Shown here: piece by piece, positions 1-7,892 of the stretch
Layout of the letters: the number at the start of each line of letters is the position of its first letter
Numbering within the stretch: the stretch's first letter is position 1
NCBI GenBank assembly: GCA_900467745.1
Contig: UBQW01000005.1
Span: 1-64,000 of the forward strand
From: Hyphomicrobiales bacterium
Lineage (GTDB): Bacteria; Pseudomonadota; Alphaproteobacteria; Rhizobiales; Rhizobiaceae
Length of the DNA stretch: 64,000 bases
Direction: 5' to 3'
Position numbers and translations under genes: made by a program
Notes under the pieces: model-generated
Seen by the model: the letters and a program-made list of their open reading frames with translations, nothing else
Database searches by the model: none
What the model was told of the DNA's origin: nothing

Positions 1-101
1 TCGTCACAGGGATCCAGCGCATTCACGTCCGTGAATGCAAGAGAGTTTTTCACGGCGCAGACGCGCCGTGGCTGGATTCCTGTCACAAGGACAGGAATGA
101 G
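1..101. repeat. RIME-like intergenic palindromic repeat (cut by window edge)
   Basis: This stretch is related, in inverted orientation, to 63301-63415. Shared blocks are the CACGGCGC/GCGCCGTG stem (about 51-68) and the CTGGATTCCTGT...ACAGGAATGAG block (about 71-101). The two copies differ by scattered substitutions and in the inner stem. Large nested palindromes of this kind between rhizobial genes match the known Rhizobium-specific intergenic mosaic elements; that family name is from memory of the pattern. No coding function is seen. Confidence 0.6.
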
Positions 102-196
102 GGTGGAAATGGCGGTTGGCGCAAAAGCCAAAAATTGAAAGCACAGCAAGAGCGACCGGCGCAGCGACATAAAGCCGTGCACACCAGCCGCCAGAG

Positions 197-709
197 CTAC
201 TCCGCCACAAACCGTTCCATCACGATATCCGTCTGCACATCGTCACCCACCGTGAAGGTCGTGCTGCCGACCGGCGTGAAACCGACCTTGTTATAGAAGG
301 CGATGGCGCGGGCGTTCTTTTCGTAGACCGTCAATTGCAGGCGCTCCACGCCGCGCGTCGCGCATTCCGACACGACAGCGTCGAGCAGGCGGTTGGCGAG
401 GCCCTGGCCGCGCCAGGCGGCGTCGATGTAGATGCGGCTGAGCAGGCTGGCGTCAGTCTTCGATGGCGAGACGACGAGATAGGCGTAGCCGGCAAGCGTG
501 TCGCCGTTTGTCGCCAGGAAGACGGCGGCTTCGGGGTCGGCGATCTCGGTGGCCTGGATGTCCGACCGGAAGGACTTTTCGACATAGGCTTCGAGATCGG
601 CGGCCGGCGTATCCTCGCCATACGTGGCGCGGAACAGGCGGGCGGCGAAATGGCTGAGTGCCACCGCATCCGCCGCTTCGGCCCGCCTGATCTCGATCGA
701 TGCCGTCAT
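197..709 (-). CDS. GNAT family N-acetyltransferase
   Basis: The 170-aa protein has the GNAT fold order: an N-terminal strand-helix (IEIRRAEAADAVALSHF), a central strand (GYAYLVV), the acetyl-CoA loop at about residues 101-106 (RGQGLA, fitting Q/RxxGxG/A), and a C-terminal NARAIAFYNKVGF segment typical of motif B. GNAT enzymes move an acetyl group from acetyl-CoA to an amine; the substrate cannot be read here. It lies 15 bp downstream of the ureidoglycine aminohydrolase gene on the same strand, so the two probably share a transcript. The start chosen is the ATG giving MTASIEIRR. Confidence 0.85.
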   Translation of the reverse strand: MTASIEIRRAEAADAVALSHFAARLFRATYGEDTPAADLEAYVEKSFRSDIQATEIADPEAAVFLATNGDTLAGYAYLVVSPSKTDASLLSRIYIDAAWRGQGLANRLLDAVVSECATRGVERLQLTVYEKNARAIAFYNKVGFTPVGSTTFTVGDDVQTDIVMERFVAE

Positions 710-724
710 CCCTGTTGCCCCCGC

Positions 725-1543
725 CTAGAACAGCGGCATGTGCCGGTTGACGTCCTTGTAGAGCAGATAGCGGAAGCGGCCGGGGCCGCCTGCGTAGCAG
801 GCCTGCGGGCAGAAGGCGCGCAGCCACATGTAATCGCCGGCCTCGACCTCGACCCAATCCTTGTTGAGCCGATAGACCGCCCTGCCCTCGAGCACGTAAA
901 GACCGTGCTCCATCACATGGGTTTCCATGAAGGGAATGACGCCGCCGGGCTCCAGCGTGACGATGGTCACATGCATGTCGTAGCGCAGGTCGGATGGGTC
1001 GATAAAGCGGGTGGTTGCCCAGACGTCGTCGGTATCGGGCATGGACTGCGGCGGGTTCTGGTCCTCATGGGTGAAGAGCGCCGGTGGCGGCTCCAGGCCT
1101 TCGACCGGCTGGAAGGCCTTGCGGATCCAGTGGAACTTGGCGGCATCTGCACCCTTGTTCCAGAGCGTCCATTTCGAGCCGGCCGGCAGGAAGGCGAAGG
1201 AGCCGGGGCGCAGCACGTGCGTGGCGCCCTCGTGATCGACCGTGACTTCACCCTCCACGACGAAGAGCACGCCCTCGGCGCGCTTTTCCGGCTCCGGCCG
1301 GTCGCTGCCGCCGCCGGGCTGCACTTCCATGATGTATTGCGAGAAGGTCTCGGAGAAGCCGGTCATCGGGCGCGAGATCACCCAGGCGCGCGTGCCCTGC
1401 CAATGGGGCAGATAGCTGGTGACGATATCGGTCATCACGCTGCGCGGGATGACGGCGTAGGCCGTCGTGAACACCGCCTTGCTCGACAAAAGATCGGTCT
1501 GCGGCGGCAGGCCGCCCATGCTGGAATAGTAATCTCTGCTCAT
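725..1543 (-). CDS. allE: (S)-ureidoglycine aminohydrolase (bicupin)
   Basis: This enzyme hydrolyses (S)-ureidoglycine to (S)-ureidoglycolate plus ammonia in allantoin and purine breakdown. The 272-aa product has two cupin domains. The C-terminal one carries METHVMEHGLYVLEG, the metal-ligand His/Glu cluster conserved in AllE/UGHY proteins, followed by the family-typical KDWVEVEAGDY and YKDVNRHMPLF ending. The start is placed at MSRDYYSSMGG, which matches the family's N terminus; an upstream in-frame extension to about 1672 has unconvincing composition. It heads a leftward operon with the GNAT gene. The ureide-catabolism role is inferred from homology, since no other purine genes are in view. 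Confidence 0.85.
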   Translation of the reverse strand: MSRDYYSSMGGLPPQTDLLSSKAVFTTAYAVIPRSVMTDIVTSYLPHWQGTRAWVISRPMTGFSETFSQYIMEVQPGGGSDRPEPEKRAEGVLFVVEGEVTVDHEGATHVLRPGSFAFLPAGSKWTLWNKGADAAKFHWIRKAFQPVEGLEPPPALFTHEDQNPPQSMPDTDDVWATTRFIDPSDLRYDMHVTIVTLEPGGVIPFMETHVMEHGLYVLEGRAVYRLNKDWVEVEAGDYMWLRAFCPQACYAGGPGRFRYLLYKDVNRHMPLF

Positions 1544-2053
1544 CGGTCCGCTTCTCATGACATTTGTGACAACAAGCTTTAAGCGCGCGGTCCGGGCGAG
1601 GCAATATGCGGATTGGCGGAAGAGTTTTTCCAGATATCGACGATGGCGCGGCAGGGATGGCCGAAAATACACCCTCCCCCGATTGGCGATCAGGAGAGGT
1701 TGTCAGCTCGGCAGCGCACGCCACTCTGGCGCGATTTTCAGCGTCTACTCATTGAAAATGGCGATCAAAAACAATCAGTAATTGCTGAAAAATAAGCTAT
1801 TAGCGGTAACGCCAATCTGCGAAGGGCGTAATTTCAAAACTGCTTTTCTCAAGATATCAGTTTCAGCGGGGCGTCTTTTGTAAGCGTCGGCAACGGGGAT
1901 GCCGACGGACAATTCTTCTTTGCGTATGCAAACGACGCCTTTCGATGAGGCCCTGTCGCCCCGACAGGACGTGGCCGGCTTTGATCGGCCGGAGCATCAC
2001 GTGGACAGAGCATCACGTGGACAAGGCAAATTACAGCGAGGAAGATTCGGCCC
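1544..2053. other. Intergenic region between divergent genes
   Basis: About 510 bp with no convincing gene. It should hold divergent promoters for the aminohydrolase operon (left) and the deacetylase-like gene (right). The only distinctive structure seen is the 16-bp tandem duplication at 1992-2023, listed separately. An AT-rich stretch around 1750-1850 may contain a promoter, but no clear -35/-10 pair stands out. Confidence 0.5.
1992..2023. repeat. 16-bp perfect tandem duplication
   Basis: GAGCATCACGTGGACA occurs twice in direct succession (1992-2007 and 2008-2023). Each copy contains the palindrome CACGTG. It lies 30 bp before the GTG start of the deacetylase-like gene, so it would sit in its leader or promoter. 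It may be a duplicated operator or simply a slippage product. Confidence 0.7.
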
Positions 2054-4228
2054 GTGAAGAAAATCATCGGAACTGTCGTCTTTTGCCTGCTCGTCGCAGC
2101 CGCTGCGGTGGGCGTTTCCGCGGTATCGAAAGAGGAACCGCAGGTCGCTTCGACCTATCCGCTTCCCGGCTCGGTCAACGTTCCCGGCGTGCGCATCCAG
2201 ATCGCCTTCAGCCAACCAGTCGATCCGGGCGCGATGGTGCTCGACGTATCAGCCCACAAACCCGACGGCTCGAAGACTGAGATCGCCGGCGCCGTGGAGG
2301 TGAACGAGCAGCGCACCGCCGCGATCTTCCGCAGCTACCAGCCGCTGCCGGAGGCCGACATCCAGGTGCGCAGTTCGCTGCAGGGCAAGGCCGCTCATGA
2401 CTGGACATTCTCCGTTCTGGCAAAGGCGCCGCTCGACCAGGGTCGCGGCGGGCCGATCCTGCTCGTGCTTGGCGAGGATGCGCCCTTTGGACCTTATCTT
2501 TCCGAAATCCTGCGAGCCGAGGGGTTTACGAACTTCCTGACGATCGGCGCCTCATCGCTGCAGTCCACGGTCCTTGCCGAGCATCGGCTGGTGATGACCG
2601 CAGGCGCTGTGCCGGCTGCTTCGGCATCGGCGCTTGAGAGCTGGGTCAATAGCGGCGGACACCTGATCGCGATCCGGCCGTCCGCGGAACTCGCGAAGCT
2701 TGCGGGGCTCGAAACGACGGGCCCGTCCATCGCCGAGGGAGAGCTCTCGATCGACACGCAGCAGGCGCCCGGACAGGGGCTCGTGGCGGATATCAGGTTC
2801 CACGGTCCTGCGGGGCGGTACAGCACCGGCGCCGACACGCAAACGCTCGCCACGCTTTCGAGCCATACCGACAAGAGCCCGATGCCGGCCCTGACGCTTC
2901 GAAGCGTCGGCACAGCGGGGGGAGAAGTTGCCGCATTCGCCTTCGACCTGCCGCAGTCGGTCGTTCTCACCCGGCAGGGAAATCCGCAATGGGCGGGACA
3001 GGAGCGCGACGGACTTGCGCCGATCCGGCCGAACGATCTCTTCTACGGCCAATCCGCCACCGACCCGCAGCCCGACTATATCGACATATCGCGCGTCCAC
3101 GTTCCCCAGGCCGACGAGCAGATGCGATTGCTGACGAACCTGATCGAGCACCTGCAACGCGACGGCGCGCCCATCCCCCGCTTCTGGTACTTCCCGAAGC
3201 GCCACAAGGCGGTGCTCGTCATGGCCGCCGACGACCACGGAACGGAACGCGGCACGCGCGATTCCTTCGAGCGCATGCTTTCTCTGGATGACAAGAATTG
3301 CGACGTGTCGAAATGGGAGTGCGCGCGTGCGACCTCCTGGCTCTACGCCGAATCGGGACTGACTGCGCATGCGGCCAAGGATTATGCGGCGGCGGGCTTC
3401 GATCTCGGCTCGCATGCCAGCACCTATTGCCAGAACTGGTCCAGGGCCTCTCTCGACCTTGCCTTTGCAAAAGATATACTGCGCTTCCGTGCCGCCTATC
3501 CCGATGTCCCGGTGCAAGAGGCGAGCCGCCTGCACTGCATCGTGTGGAGCGACTACACCTCCCAGGCCAAGATCGGCCGGGACTGGGGCATTCGCTTCGA
3601 CATGAATTACTATTACTGGCCAAAGGCCTGGGTGAACGGCCGCACCGGCTTCCTGACAGGTTCGGGCATTCCGATGCGGTTCAGCACCGAGAAGGGCGAG
3701 CTGATCAATGTCTATCAGCAGGAAACGCATCTGGTGGACGAGATCTTCGACGACGATCGTGCTGCGGTCGAGGGGCTTATCCAGCGGGCGCTTGGGCCGG
3801 AGCAATTCTTCGGCGCCTTCGGAACGCATTACGACTTCCACAACGAATTCGACAAATTCCTGATGGAACTGGCGCAGAAATACGAGGTCCCCATGGTCTC
3901 CGCGCGGCAGATGTTGGACTGGATGGACGGGAGGTCGCGGACGGACATTCTCAACCAGCAATGGGACGGCGAAAGCCTCGCCTTCACGATCGCCGGCGAC
4001 CAGCGAACGCATGGCATGCTGACGGCGATGCTGCCATCATCAACCGAACGCGGCCGGCTTCAGGAACTCACCCACAACGGCGCGCCCGTTCCGCTTGAAA
4101 CGGCGGTGGTGAAAGGCGTGGAATACGTGCTCTTCCCAGGAACGGACGGCACCTATCGCGCCAGTTACGGCAACAAGGTGGCCGACAATGTGGCGCCGAA
4201 TGCTCGGCCCGAGCAGGCCACGCCGTAA
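2054..4228 (+). CDS. Secreted Ig-like plus polysaccharide-deacetylase-like protein
   Basis: The 724-aa protein starts at GTG 2054, preceded by AGGAAG. An N-terminal signal peptide (MKKIIGTVVFCLLVAAAAVG) is followed by a Big_5-type Ig-like domain (about 30-125: VASTYPLPGSVNVPGVRIQIAFSQ). A middle domain resembles a GATase1-like or ThuA-like sandwich (LLVLGEDAPFGPYLSEIL), and a C-terminal NodB-like region begins near residue 375. Metal-site candidates are MAADDHGTERG (NodB motif 1) and GSHASTYC (motif 2, HxSTxxx). It is therefore probably a periplasmic or surface carbohydrate-binding esterase or deacetylase; the substrate is unknown. It stands alone between the aminohydrolase operon and the prophage. 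Confidence 0.6.
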   Translation: MKKIIGTVVFCLLVAAAAVGVSAVSKEEPQVASTYPLPGSVNVPGVRIQIAFSQPVDPGAMVLDVSAHKPDGSKTEIAGAVEVNEQRTAAIFRSYQPLPEADIQVRSSLQGKAAHDWTFSVLAKAPLDQGRGGPILLVLGEDAPFGPYLSEILRAEGFTNFLTIGASSLQSTVLAEHRLVMTAGAVPAASASALESWVNSGGHLIAIRPSAELAKLAGLETTGPSIAEGELSIDTQQAPGQGLVADIRFHGPAGRYSTGADTQTLATLSSHTDKSPMPALTLRSVGTAGGEVAAFAFDLPQSVVLTRQGNPQWAGQERDGLAPIRPNDLFYGQSATDPQPDYIDISRVHVPQADEQMRLLTNLIEHLQRDGAPIPRFWYFPKRHKAVLVMAADDHGTERGTRDSFERMLSLDDKNCDVSKWECARATSWLYAESGLTAHAAKDYAAAGFDLGSHASTYCQNWSRASLDLAFAKDILRFRAAYPDVPVQEASRLHCIVWSDYTSQAKIGRDWGIRFDMNYYYWPKAWVNGRTGFLTGSGIPMRFSTEKGELINVYQQETHLVDEIFDDDRAAVEGLIQRALGPEQFFGAFGTHYDFHNEFDKFLMELAQKYEVPMVSARQMLDWMDGRSRTDILNQQWDGESLAFTIAGDQRTHGMLTAMLPSSTERGRLQELTHNGAPVPLETAVVKGVEYVLFPGTDGTYRASYGNKVADNVAPNARPEQATP

Positions 4229-4317
4229 GAGCCGGATACGAACGGGCTGATGCGGGCGGACGGCGAAGCGGTCCGTTGCGATGGGGCGAGATATTCTGAA
4301 AAATTCGGGATTGGGTG

Positions 4318-4343
4318 GAAAATCCTGCAATGCCTGGATTTTC
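4318..4343 (-). terminator. Probable terminator of the original tRNA-Pro gene
   Basis: GAAAATCC (4318-4325) and GGATTTTC (4336-4343) form a perfect 8-bp stem with a 10-nt loop. It begins 4 bp beyond the CCA end of the left tRNA-Pro copy on the minus strand, where the 3' hairpin of the pre-insertion tRNA gene should be. The T-rich arm supports termination, but there is no long U-tract after the stem. Confidence 0.45.
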
Positions 4344-4346
4344 AGC

Positions 4347-4423
4347 TGGTCGGAGTGAGAGGATTCGAACCTCCGACCCCCACGTCCCGAACGACGTGCG
4401 CTACCAGACTGCGCTACACTCCG
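4347..4423 (-). tRNA. tRNA-Pro(CGG) copy at the left prophage end, probably non-functional
   Basis: The minus strand reads as a 77-nt tRNA-Pro with CCA: acceptor CGGAGTG/CACTCCG, D-arm GCGC/GCGC, anticodon loop TTCGGGA (CGG), T-loop TTCGAAT. However, the anticodon stem is CGTCG opposite CGTGG, giving two mismatches of five; the right copy at 49791 has the fully paired CCACG/CGTGG. The 5' half of this copy is phage-derived and has lost the host promoter. The 3' half is the original host 3' end (T-stem GGAGG/CCTCT). A tRNA finder may still score it. Confidence 0.8.
4374..4393. other. att core, left copy
   Basis: CGACCCCCACGTCCCGAACG is identical at 4374-4393 and 49818-49837. It corresponds to the tRNA segment from the variable region through the 3' anticodon stem and the anticodon loop. 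The tRNA copies differ on both sides of it (T-stem on the left, 5' anticodon stem on the right), so strand exchange must lie within these 20 bp. Confidence 0.85.
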
Positions 4424-4497
4424 TGACCAGTGAGAGTGTCTATAAATGCTTGATTTCCAAGGCGCAAGAGGATTTTTTCGTTTCATCTCGTCAATTC

Positions 4498-6009
4498 TCA
4501 TGCACTTCGCTTAATTTCCATTCTGTCGATAACTGTCGATTTCTGTCGGACGTTCTCGCTGCGTTTCCGCTCCGTTTCGCGCAACTTAGCCTTGTGCGTG
4601 TCACGATTTGAATCGAAGATCGCTTCGGCAATTTTCTGCAAATCTTCTTCCCGGTAGTGCGCGTATGTCTTTACGAGCGTCTCAGTCGTCATGCCGAGGT
4701 ATGCCGCAATAGATGGCAAGGGCAGGTCCTTTTGAGCCGCCATCCATGTTGCGGCAGTGTGTCGGAAAGTGTGGACTACCACGTCGTTATCTTCCCCTAG
4801 CACCTCGTTAAACAAAGCCCTCATGCCGTCTTTGACATTTCCTGGCTCAGAACGACCGCTTGCTGCGTAGGGATGCGCGCATGGATACTTGATGCCTTGG
4901 CTGCGCCAGCGGGCGAGCGTCTTAGCGATCCGAGGTGGGATAGGCATGTCCGGGGCCTGTTTCGTCTTGTGCTCGATCTCATCATCACCAAGCCGGTGAT
5001 ACCGACCTCTCCACTCCGGCTTTCCATCCGGTCCGATCTCCTGCCAAAGGTCTATCCAAGGCCGATCCTTTTCGTTGACGAAACTGACGCGCTCGATTTT
5101 GTCTTTTCTCGATCCCGTCGTAATCGCCAAAAAAATGAAACGGGCGAGATGACGTTTGACGTGGAGGCCTTTGACGGGCTTGCCATCAATCCAACCCATG
5201 CCTTTTGCACGCCAGGCTGTCATGATCAGTTTGCGGATTTCTTCCAGCGACAGCATAGAAGACCGGGCGTCGTACTTAGGCGGCAGCGGGATGACAACCT
5301 TATGTTTGATCATCTGATAGTAAACGCCGAAGGAGATCGCCGCGCTGAGTTCTTCGAGATATCGTCTCGCCGCAGATGGGCGATATGGAAAAAGCGCGGC
5401 ATTGAATGGTTCTAAAGGCGCTGGCGGTTTGCTACGCAACTCTGGCAGTACCCGCGAGCGACCACGGCTTGCCATGTCAGCTATGAACTTCTCGCGGGCC
5501 GCAACCTTCTTCCGATAGGCTTCCAGCTTCTCGTGATAGATTTCGACCTGCCGATCATAAAGCTTGCGCTGACGCTCGATCTCTCGAACGTGGACGAACT
5601 TACCGAAATCCTCGCACTTGATCAGACTGATTGAATCAAGCGGGAGGTCCTGGAAAAAAGCCAACAGAACCCTGAGACGGATTTTCACATCATAAATCCG
5701 CGACAAGGGATGCTTGTATTTAGCTGATGGAACGAAATTGTTTATACGGCGATCAGCGTAGAACGCTATCACGTCCGACACCCTGACATCCGCCGTCGAC
5801 TGCCGTTGGAGGTGAAGTCGGCTACCAGCCTCTTTCTCAGCCTTATATTTCTCAACCTCACGCCAGGCTCTGGCCTCGCTGCCTTCGACTTCCTTGCCGA
5901 ATCCCAAGGACCACTTTGCTTTTGGTGCGTTTGGATCAGGGTCTCGAATATGCCACTTCTTGGCCTTTTCGTCGTACCACGCGCGGATGCCATCAGATTT
6001 CCGACCCAT
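4498..6009 (-). CDS. int: Phage tyrosine-recombinase integrase
   Basis: The 503-aa protein integrates and excises the prophage at tRNA-Pro. The C-terminal catalytic domain shows the box I arginine (FLAITTGSRKDKIERV), box II HTFRHTAATW (H-x-x-R and a later W/H), and the nucleophile region LVKTYAHYREED with the tyrosine at TYAHY. A central coiled region (RKLYDRQVEIYHEKLEAYRKK) and an N-terminal arm-binding part precede it. The start ATG has a GGAGGAAG ribosome site. The gene begins one base inside the stop of the xis-like gene (TAATG), so the two are translationally coupled, and it ends 75 bp from the left tRNA copy. Confidence 0.95.
   Translation of the reverse strand: MGRKSDGIRAWYDEKAKKWHIRDPDPNAPKAKWSLGFGKEVEGSEARAWREVEKYKAEKEAGSRLHLQRQSTADVRVSDVIAFYADRRINNFVPSAKYKHPLSRIYDVKIRLRVLLAFFQDLPLDSISLIKCEDFGKFVHVREIERQRKLYDRQVEIYHEKLEAYRKKVAAREKFIADMASRGRSRVLPELRSKPPAPLEPFNAALFPYRPSAARRYLEELSAAISFGVYYQMIKHKVVIPLPPKYDARSSMLSLEEIRKLIMTAWRAKGMGWIDGKPVKGLHVKRHLARFIFLAITTGSRKDKIERVSFVNEKDRPWIDLWQEIGPDGKPEWRGRYHRLGDDEIEHKTKQAPDMPIPPRIAKTLARWRSQGIKYPCAHPYAASGRSEPGNVKDGMRALFNEVLGEDNDVVVHTFRHTAATWMAAQKDLPLPSIAAYLGMTTETLVKTYAHYREEDLQKIAEAIFDSNRDTHKAKLRETERKRSENVRQKSTVIDRMEIKRSA
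4522..4551. promoter_or_regulatory. Candidate arm-type integrase binding repeats, left side
   Basis: Three near-identical 10-bp units (TCTGTCGATA, ACTGTCGATT, TCTGTCGGAC) follow each other at exactly one helical turn, inside the 3' end of int and about 130-160 bp from the left att core. The same CTGTCGG word recurs near the right core (49690-49728). Placement and periodicity fit arm-type sites of a lambda-like integrase; this is an inference. Confidence 0.5.
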
Positions 6010-6506
6010 TACTTCCTCCCCTTTTTAAGAGGAAGAGCCGACGAACCGATGGAATCGAGTGCGGCCAAGGCAAGGTTCACGGATGCGCTGCCCTGACGCT
6101 TTTCATTGAGCGTCGGTGCTACCGACGTCAGAGGTGATGGTGGTCTCGGCGCAGAAACGCGGGGAATGCTTCCATCCGACCCACGGGTGACCCACGCGCG
6201 AAGCTGCGCGGGCGTGACAAATTGCAGGCGTCCATGGTGGACGCACTGAAGGTCACCTTTAAGGATTGCCCGGCGGAGGGAGGCCACGGTAAAGCTCGGT
6301 CCTGGAACATCAGCCGTCGGATCGACGCACAGCGTGCCCCCGAGGATCGGATGGCATACTGCTCGCTCAAGCGAGAGAGGCGTGTCATCATCGGTCTGCT
6401 GACGACGGAGGTGTTCTCGTATCCTCGCGAGCATCTGGCTTCCACGCTGATACGAGGCAATAGATTTCTGGTAGAGGCGCTGGGCTTCTTGCATGTCACG
6501 GTCCAT
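6009..6506 (-). CDS. Excisionase/HTH-type protein
   Basis: The 165-aa protein has a region at about 70-105 (SFTVASLRRAILKGDLQCVHHGRLQFVTPAQLRAWV) that follows the pattern of MerR/excisionase winged-helix domains (helix-turn-helix, a short wing around a Gly-Arg, then a closing Trp helix). The N terminus is a short coiled coil; the C terminus is low-complexity Pro/Ser-rich. Being transcribed just ahead of int with TAATG coupling supports a role as recombination directionality factor or regulator of int. It is longer than usual Xis proteins, so a purely regulatory role is possible. Confidence 0.55.
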   Translation of the reverse strand: MDRDMQEAQRLYQKSIASYQRGSQMLARIREHLRRQQTDDDTPLSLERAVCHPILGGTLCVDPTADVPGPSFTVASLRRAILKGDLQCVHHGRLQFVTPAQLRAWVTRGSDGSIPRVSAPRPPSPLTSVAPTLNEKRQGSASVNLALAALDSIGSSALPLKKGRK

Positions 6507-6602
6507 GTCTTACTCCAAATTTGTTGACGTGGGAGCAAGATAAATGTCGATCTCCGTGGTGCCTAGCCCTTTGATAAAAAAGCAAAAAACGTGTCGAAAC
6601 CC

Positions 6603-6650
6603 GTGTTACTATTTTCCCCATTTAGCTATCCTTGGGGAAAGTAGTAACAT
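6603..6650. repeat. Long imperfect inverted repeat upstream of xis/int
   Basis: GTTACTATTTTCCCC (from about 6605) and GGGGAAAGTAGTAAC (to about 6648) are complementary at 14 of 15 positions with a 14-nt spacer. It lies in the 248-bp gap between the leftward gene at 6755 and xis, about 100 bp upstream of the xis start. It could be an operator, a terminator or a processed hairpin. Confidence 0.55.
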
Positions 6651-6693
6651 TCCATTTTGAGTGCCTTATTTCTTCGGCTGCAAAATCAATACG

Positions 6694-6731
6694 TTCAGCA
6701 GTTTGGATGGATTTCGGACCAAACTGCTGAA
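6694..6731. repeat. 13-bp perfect inverted repeat
   Basis: TTCAGCAGTTTGG (6694-6706) and CCAAACTGCTGAA (6719-6731) are perfectly complementary with a 12-nt spacer. It starts 24 bp beyond the stop codon of the leftward gene 6755-7051. There is no T-run, so it is either a factor-dependent terminator, an mRNA-stabilising hairpin or a protein-binding site. Confidence 0.55.
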
Positions 6732-6754
6732 AACTGCCTCTTTAGAATGATTTT

Positions 6755-7051
6755 CTAAGCGCACCGATATAGCTCGGTTTTCTTGCAGCAATCGCATATG
6801 CGATTTCCTGCCCAAGTGGAGACCATGGGCAGGTGGCACATCATACAATCAAGCTTTTCAGACCGCCGCTTCGCCGGAAACTTTCCGATATCGCGCTCAT
6901 AAAAGCTCTCGATCCCGATACGATTTGCTTTGACCCGCACTGCCCCAGGGGTGCGGTCGAGCCTCTCACCGATCTCCTCAACTGTGAGCCCTGCCTCAGC
7001 CAATTCGATTAGCTGGGTCGCCTCGTCATGTGTCCATTTTCGCTCTGCCAT
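6755..7051 (-). CDS. Small HTH protein with C-terminal zinc ribbon
   Basis: The 98-aa protein starts at ATG 7051 (MAERKWTHDEATQ); a TTG start 42 bp upstream is less likely. Residues about 5-45 (KWTHDEATQLIELAEAGLTVEEIGERLDRTPGAVRVKANRIGI) match a SANT/Myb-like or GcrA-like helix-turn-helix. The C terminus has CMMC...CDCC, a probable zinc knuckle. It is probably a DNA-binding regulator. It is divergent from the gene at 7123, so the 71-bp spacer holds both promoters and could be its operator. Confidence 0.6.
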   Translation of the reverse strand: MAERKWTHDEATQLIELAEAGLTVEEIGERLDRTPGAVRVKANRIGIESFYERDIGKFPAKRRSEKLDCMMCHLPMVSTWAGNRICDCCKKTELYRCA

Positions 7052-7122
7052 GATACTCTGCCACCAATCTTTTCGATCAGTGTGCGGTGGCAATTCATCG
7101 GCCGCAAAAGGAATTTTGTCCT

Positions 7123-7452
7123 ATGCCAGTTTATCGCCCTGAGCGGGTCCGATCAGATTATGCAGCCGATATCCAAGTCATCCGTGACAGGTTCGGTGAC
7201 GAGACGATAATTGACTGGATAGAGCGCTATTATGCGAGCCCTGATGTCGACCGCGACGACGTCATGAACGCCCTCGGGATCGACTATGTCGGGACATTTT
7301 ACGAGATGCTCGGGGCTTACGACGTTGATCGGCCGGAGCCTGATCCGGTCGAGGAAGCGCGTCAGCTGGAGATGATGCGGCTGCTCCTGGACGGGAAAGA
7401 GGTGCCGGAAACCCTCAGCAAACCGACGTCCTGGAAGCAGCAATTGAACTGA
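7123..7452 (+). CDS. Phage hypothetical protein
   Basis: A 109-aa acidic protein starting MPVYRPERVRSDYAAD, with AAGGA about 11 bp upstream. A helical repeat-like segment (DETIIDWIERYYASPDVDRDDVMNALGIDYVGTFYEML) could be a helix-turn-helix, but no family is recognised. It is the only rightward gene in the left 14 kb of the prophage and faces the zinc-ribbon HTH gene, an arrangement typical of a regulatory switch. A Cro- or antirepressor-like role is possible but unproven. Confidence 0.6.
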   Translation: MPVYRPERVRSDYAADIQVIRDRFGDETIIDWIERYYASPDVDRDDVMNALGIDYVGTFYEMLGAYDVDRPEPDPVEEARQLEMMRLLLDGKEVPETLSKPTSWKQQLN

Positions 7453-7472
7453 TCGACGCTTAAGTTCGAAAG

Positions 7473-7892
7473 TCACATATTGTGCCGAGCGGCCACGCGC
7501 TTACGGATTTCAGCGATCTGCTGATCGATATCGGCTAGGTCGATCATGTAGCCTTCGCTTATGATGGAGCCTCCAGTAAAACCGAGCGACTGCACCATCT
7601 GCTCCATGATGGTGCCGATAAGATCGTCCTCGAACGGGTCGCCGTCGTTATCCCATGCAACACTGTAACCTGCCGAAGTCGTGGAATCCCTATAGTCGAC
7701 GCACATTTCCAACTGAAAATTTGTGTGCTCGCCAATCGCATCTATGTGAGCCAGATACGCCTTCAGAACTTCAAACTGGCGCTCATCTAGCACCACTCTG
7801 CAACCGGGTGCCATCAGGTAGTGGACAAGAAATTCTAAGCTCCAAGTGTAATCCCGGGTCCTACCGCGCGGGTTGTTGTCGTTAGCGATCAC
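7473..7892 (-). CDS. Phage hypothetical protein, last gene of the zinc-module operon
   Basis: A 139-aa protein with no recognised domain: an N-terminal half rich in aromatic residues (DYTWSLEFLVHYLMAPG) and a C-terminal helix (DIDQQIAEIRKRVAARHNM). It overlaps the preceding gene by ATGA, so it is the sixth cistron of a tightly coupled leftward operon starting at 11353. It lacks the Cys pairs of the four upstream genes. It converges with the gene ending at 7452. Confidence 0.6.
   Translation of the reverse strand: MIANDNNPRGRTRDYTWSLEFLVHYLMAPGCRVVLDERQFEVLKAYLAHIDAIGEHTNFQLEMCVDYRDSTTSAGYSVAWDNDGDPFEDDLIGTIMEQMVQSLGFTGGSIISEGYMIDLADIDQQIAEIRKRVAARHNM

Noticed and set aside
335..1582. Long rightward frame of 415 codons opposite the GNAT and aminohydrolase genes
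   Set aside because: It is the antisense of two well-supported genes in GC-rich DNA; composition is Arg/Gly/His-rich and no domain is visible.
2552..4012. 486-codon leftward frame opposite the deacetylase-like gene
   Set aside because: Antisense shadow of a gene with signal peptide and NodB-like motifs; no ribosome site or domain.
4347..4423. Left tRNA-Pro copy as a normal working tRNA
   Set aside because: Two mismatches in the anticodon stem and loss of the host promoter argue against function; kept as an att remnant.
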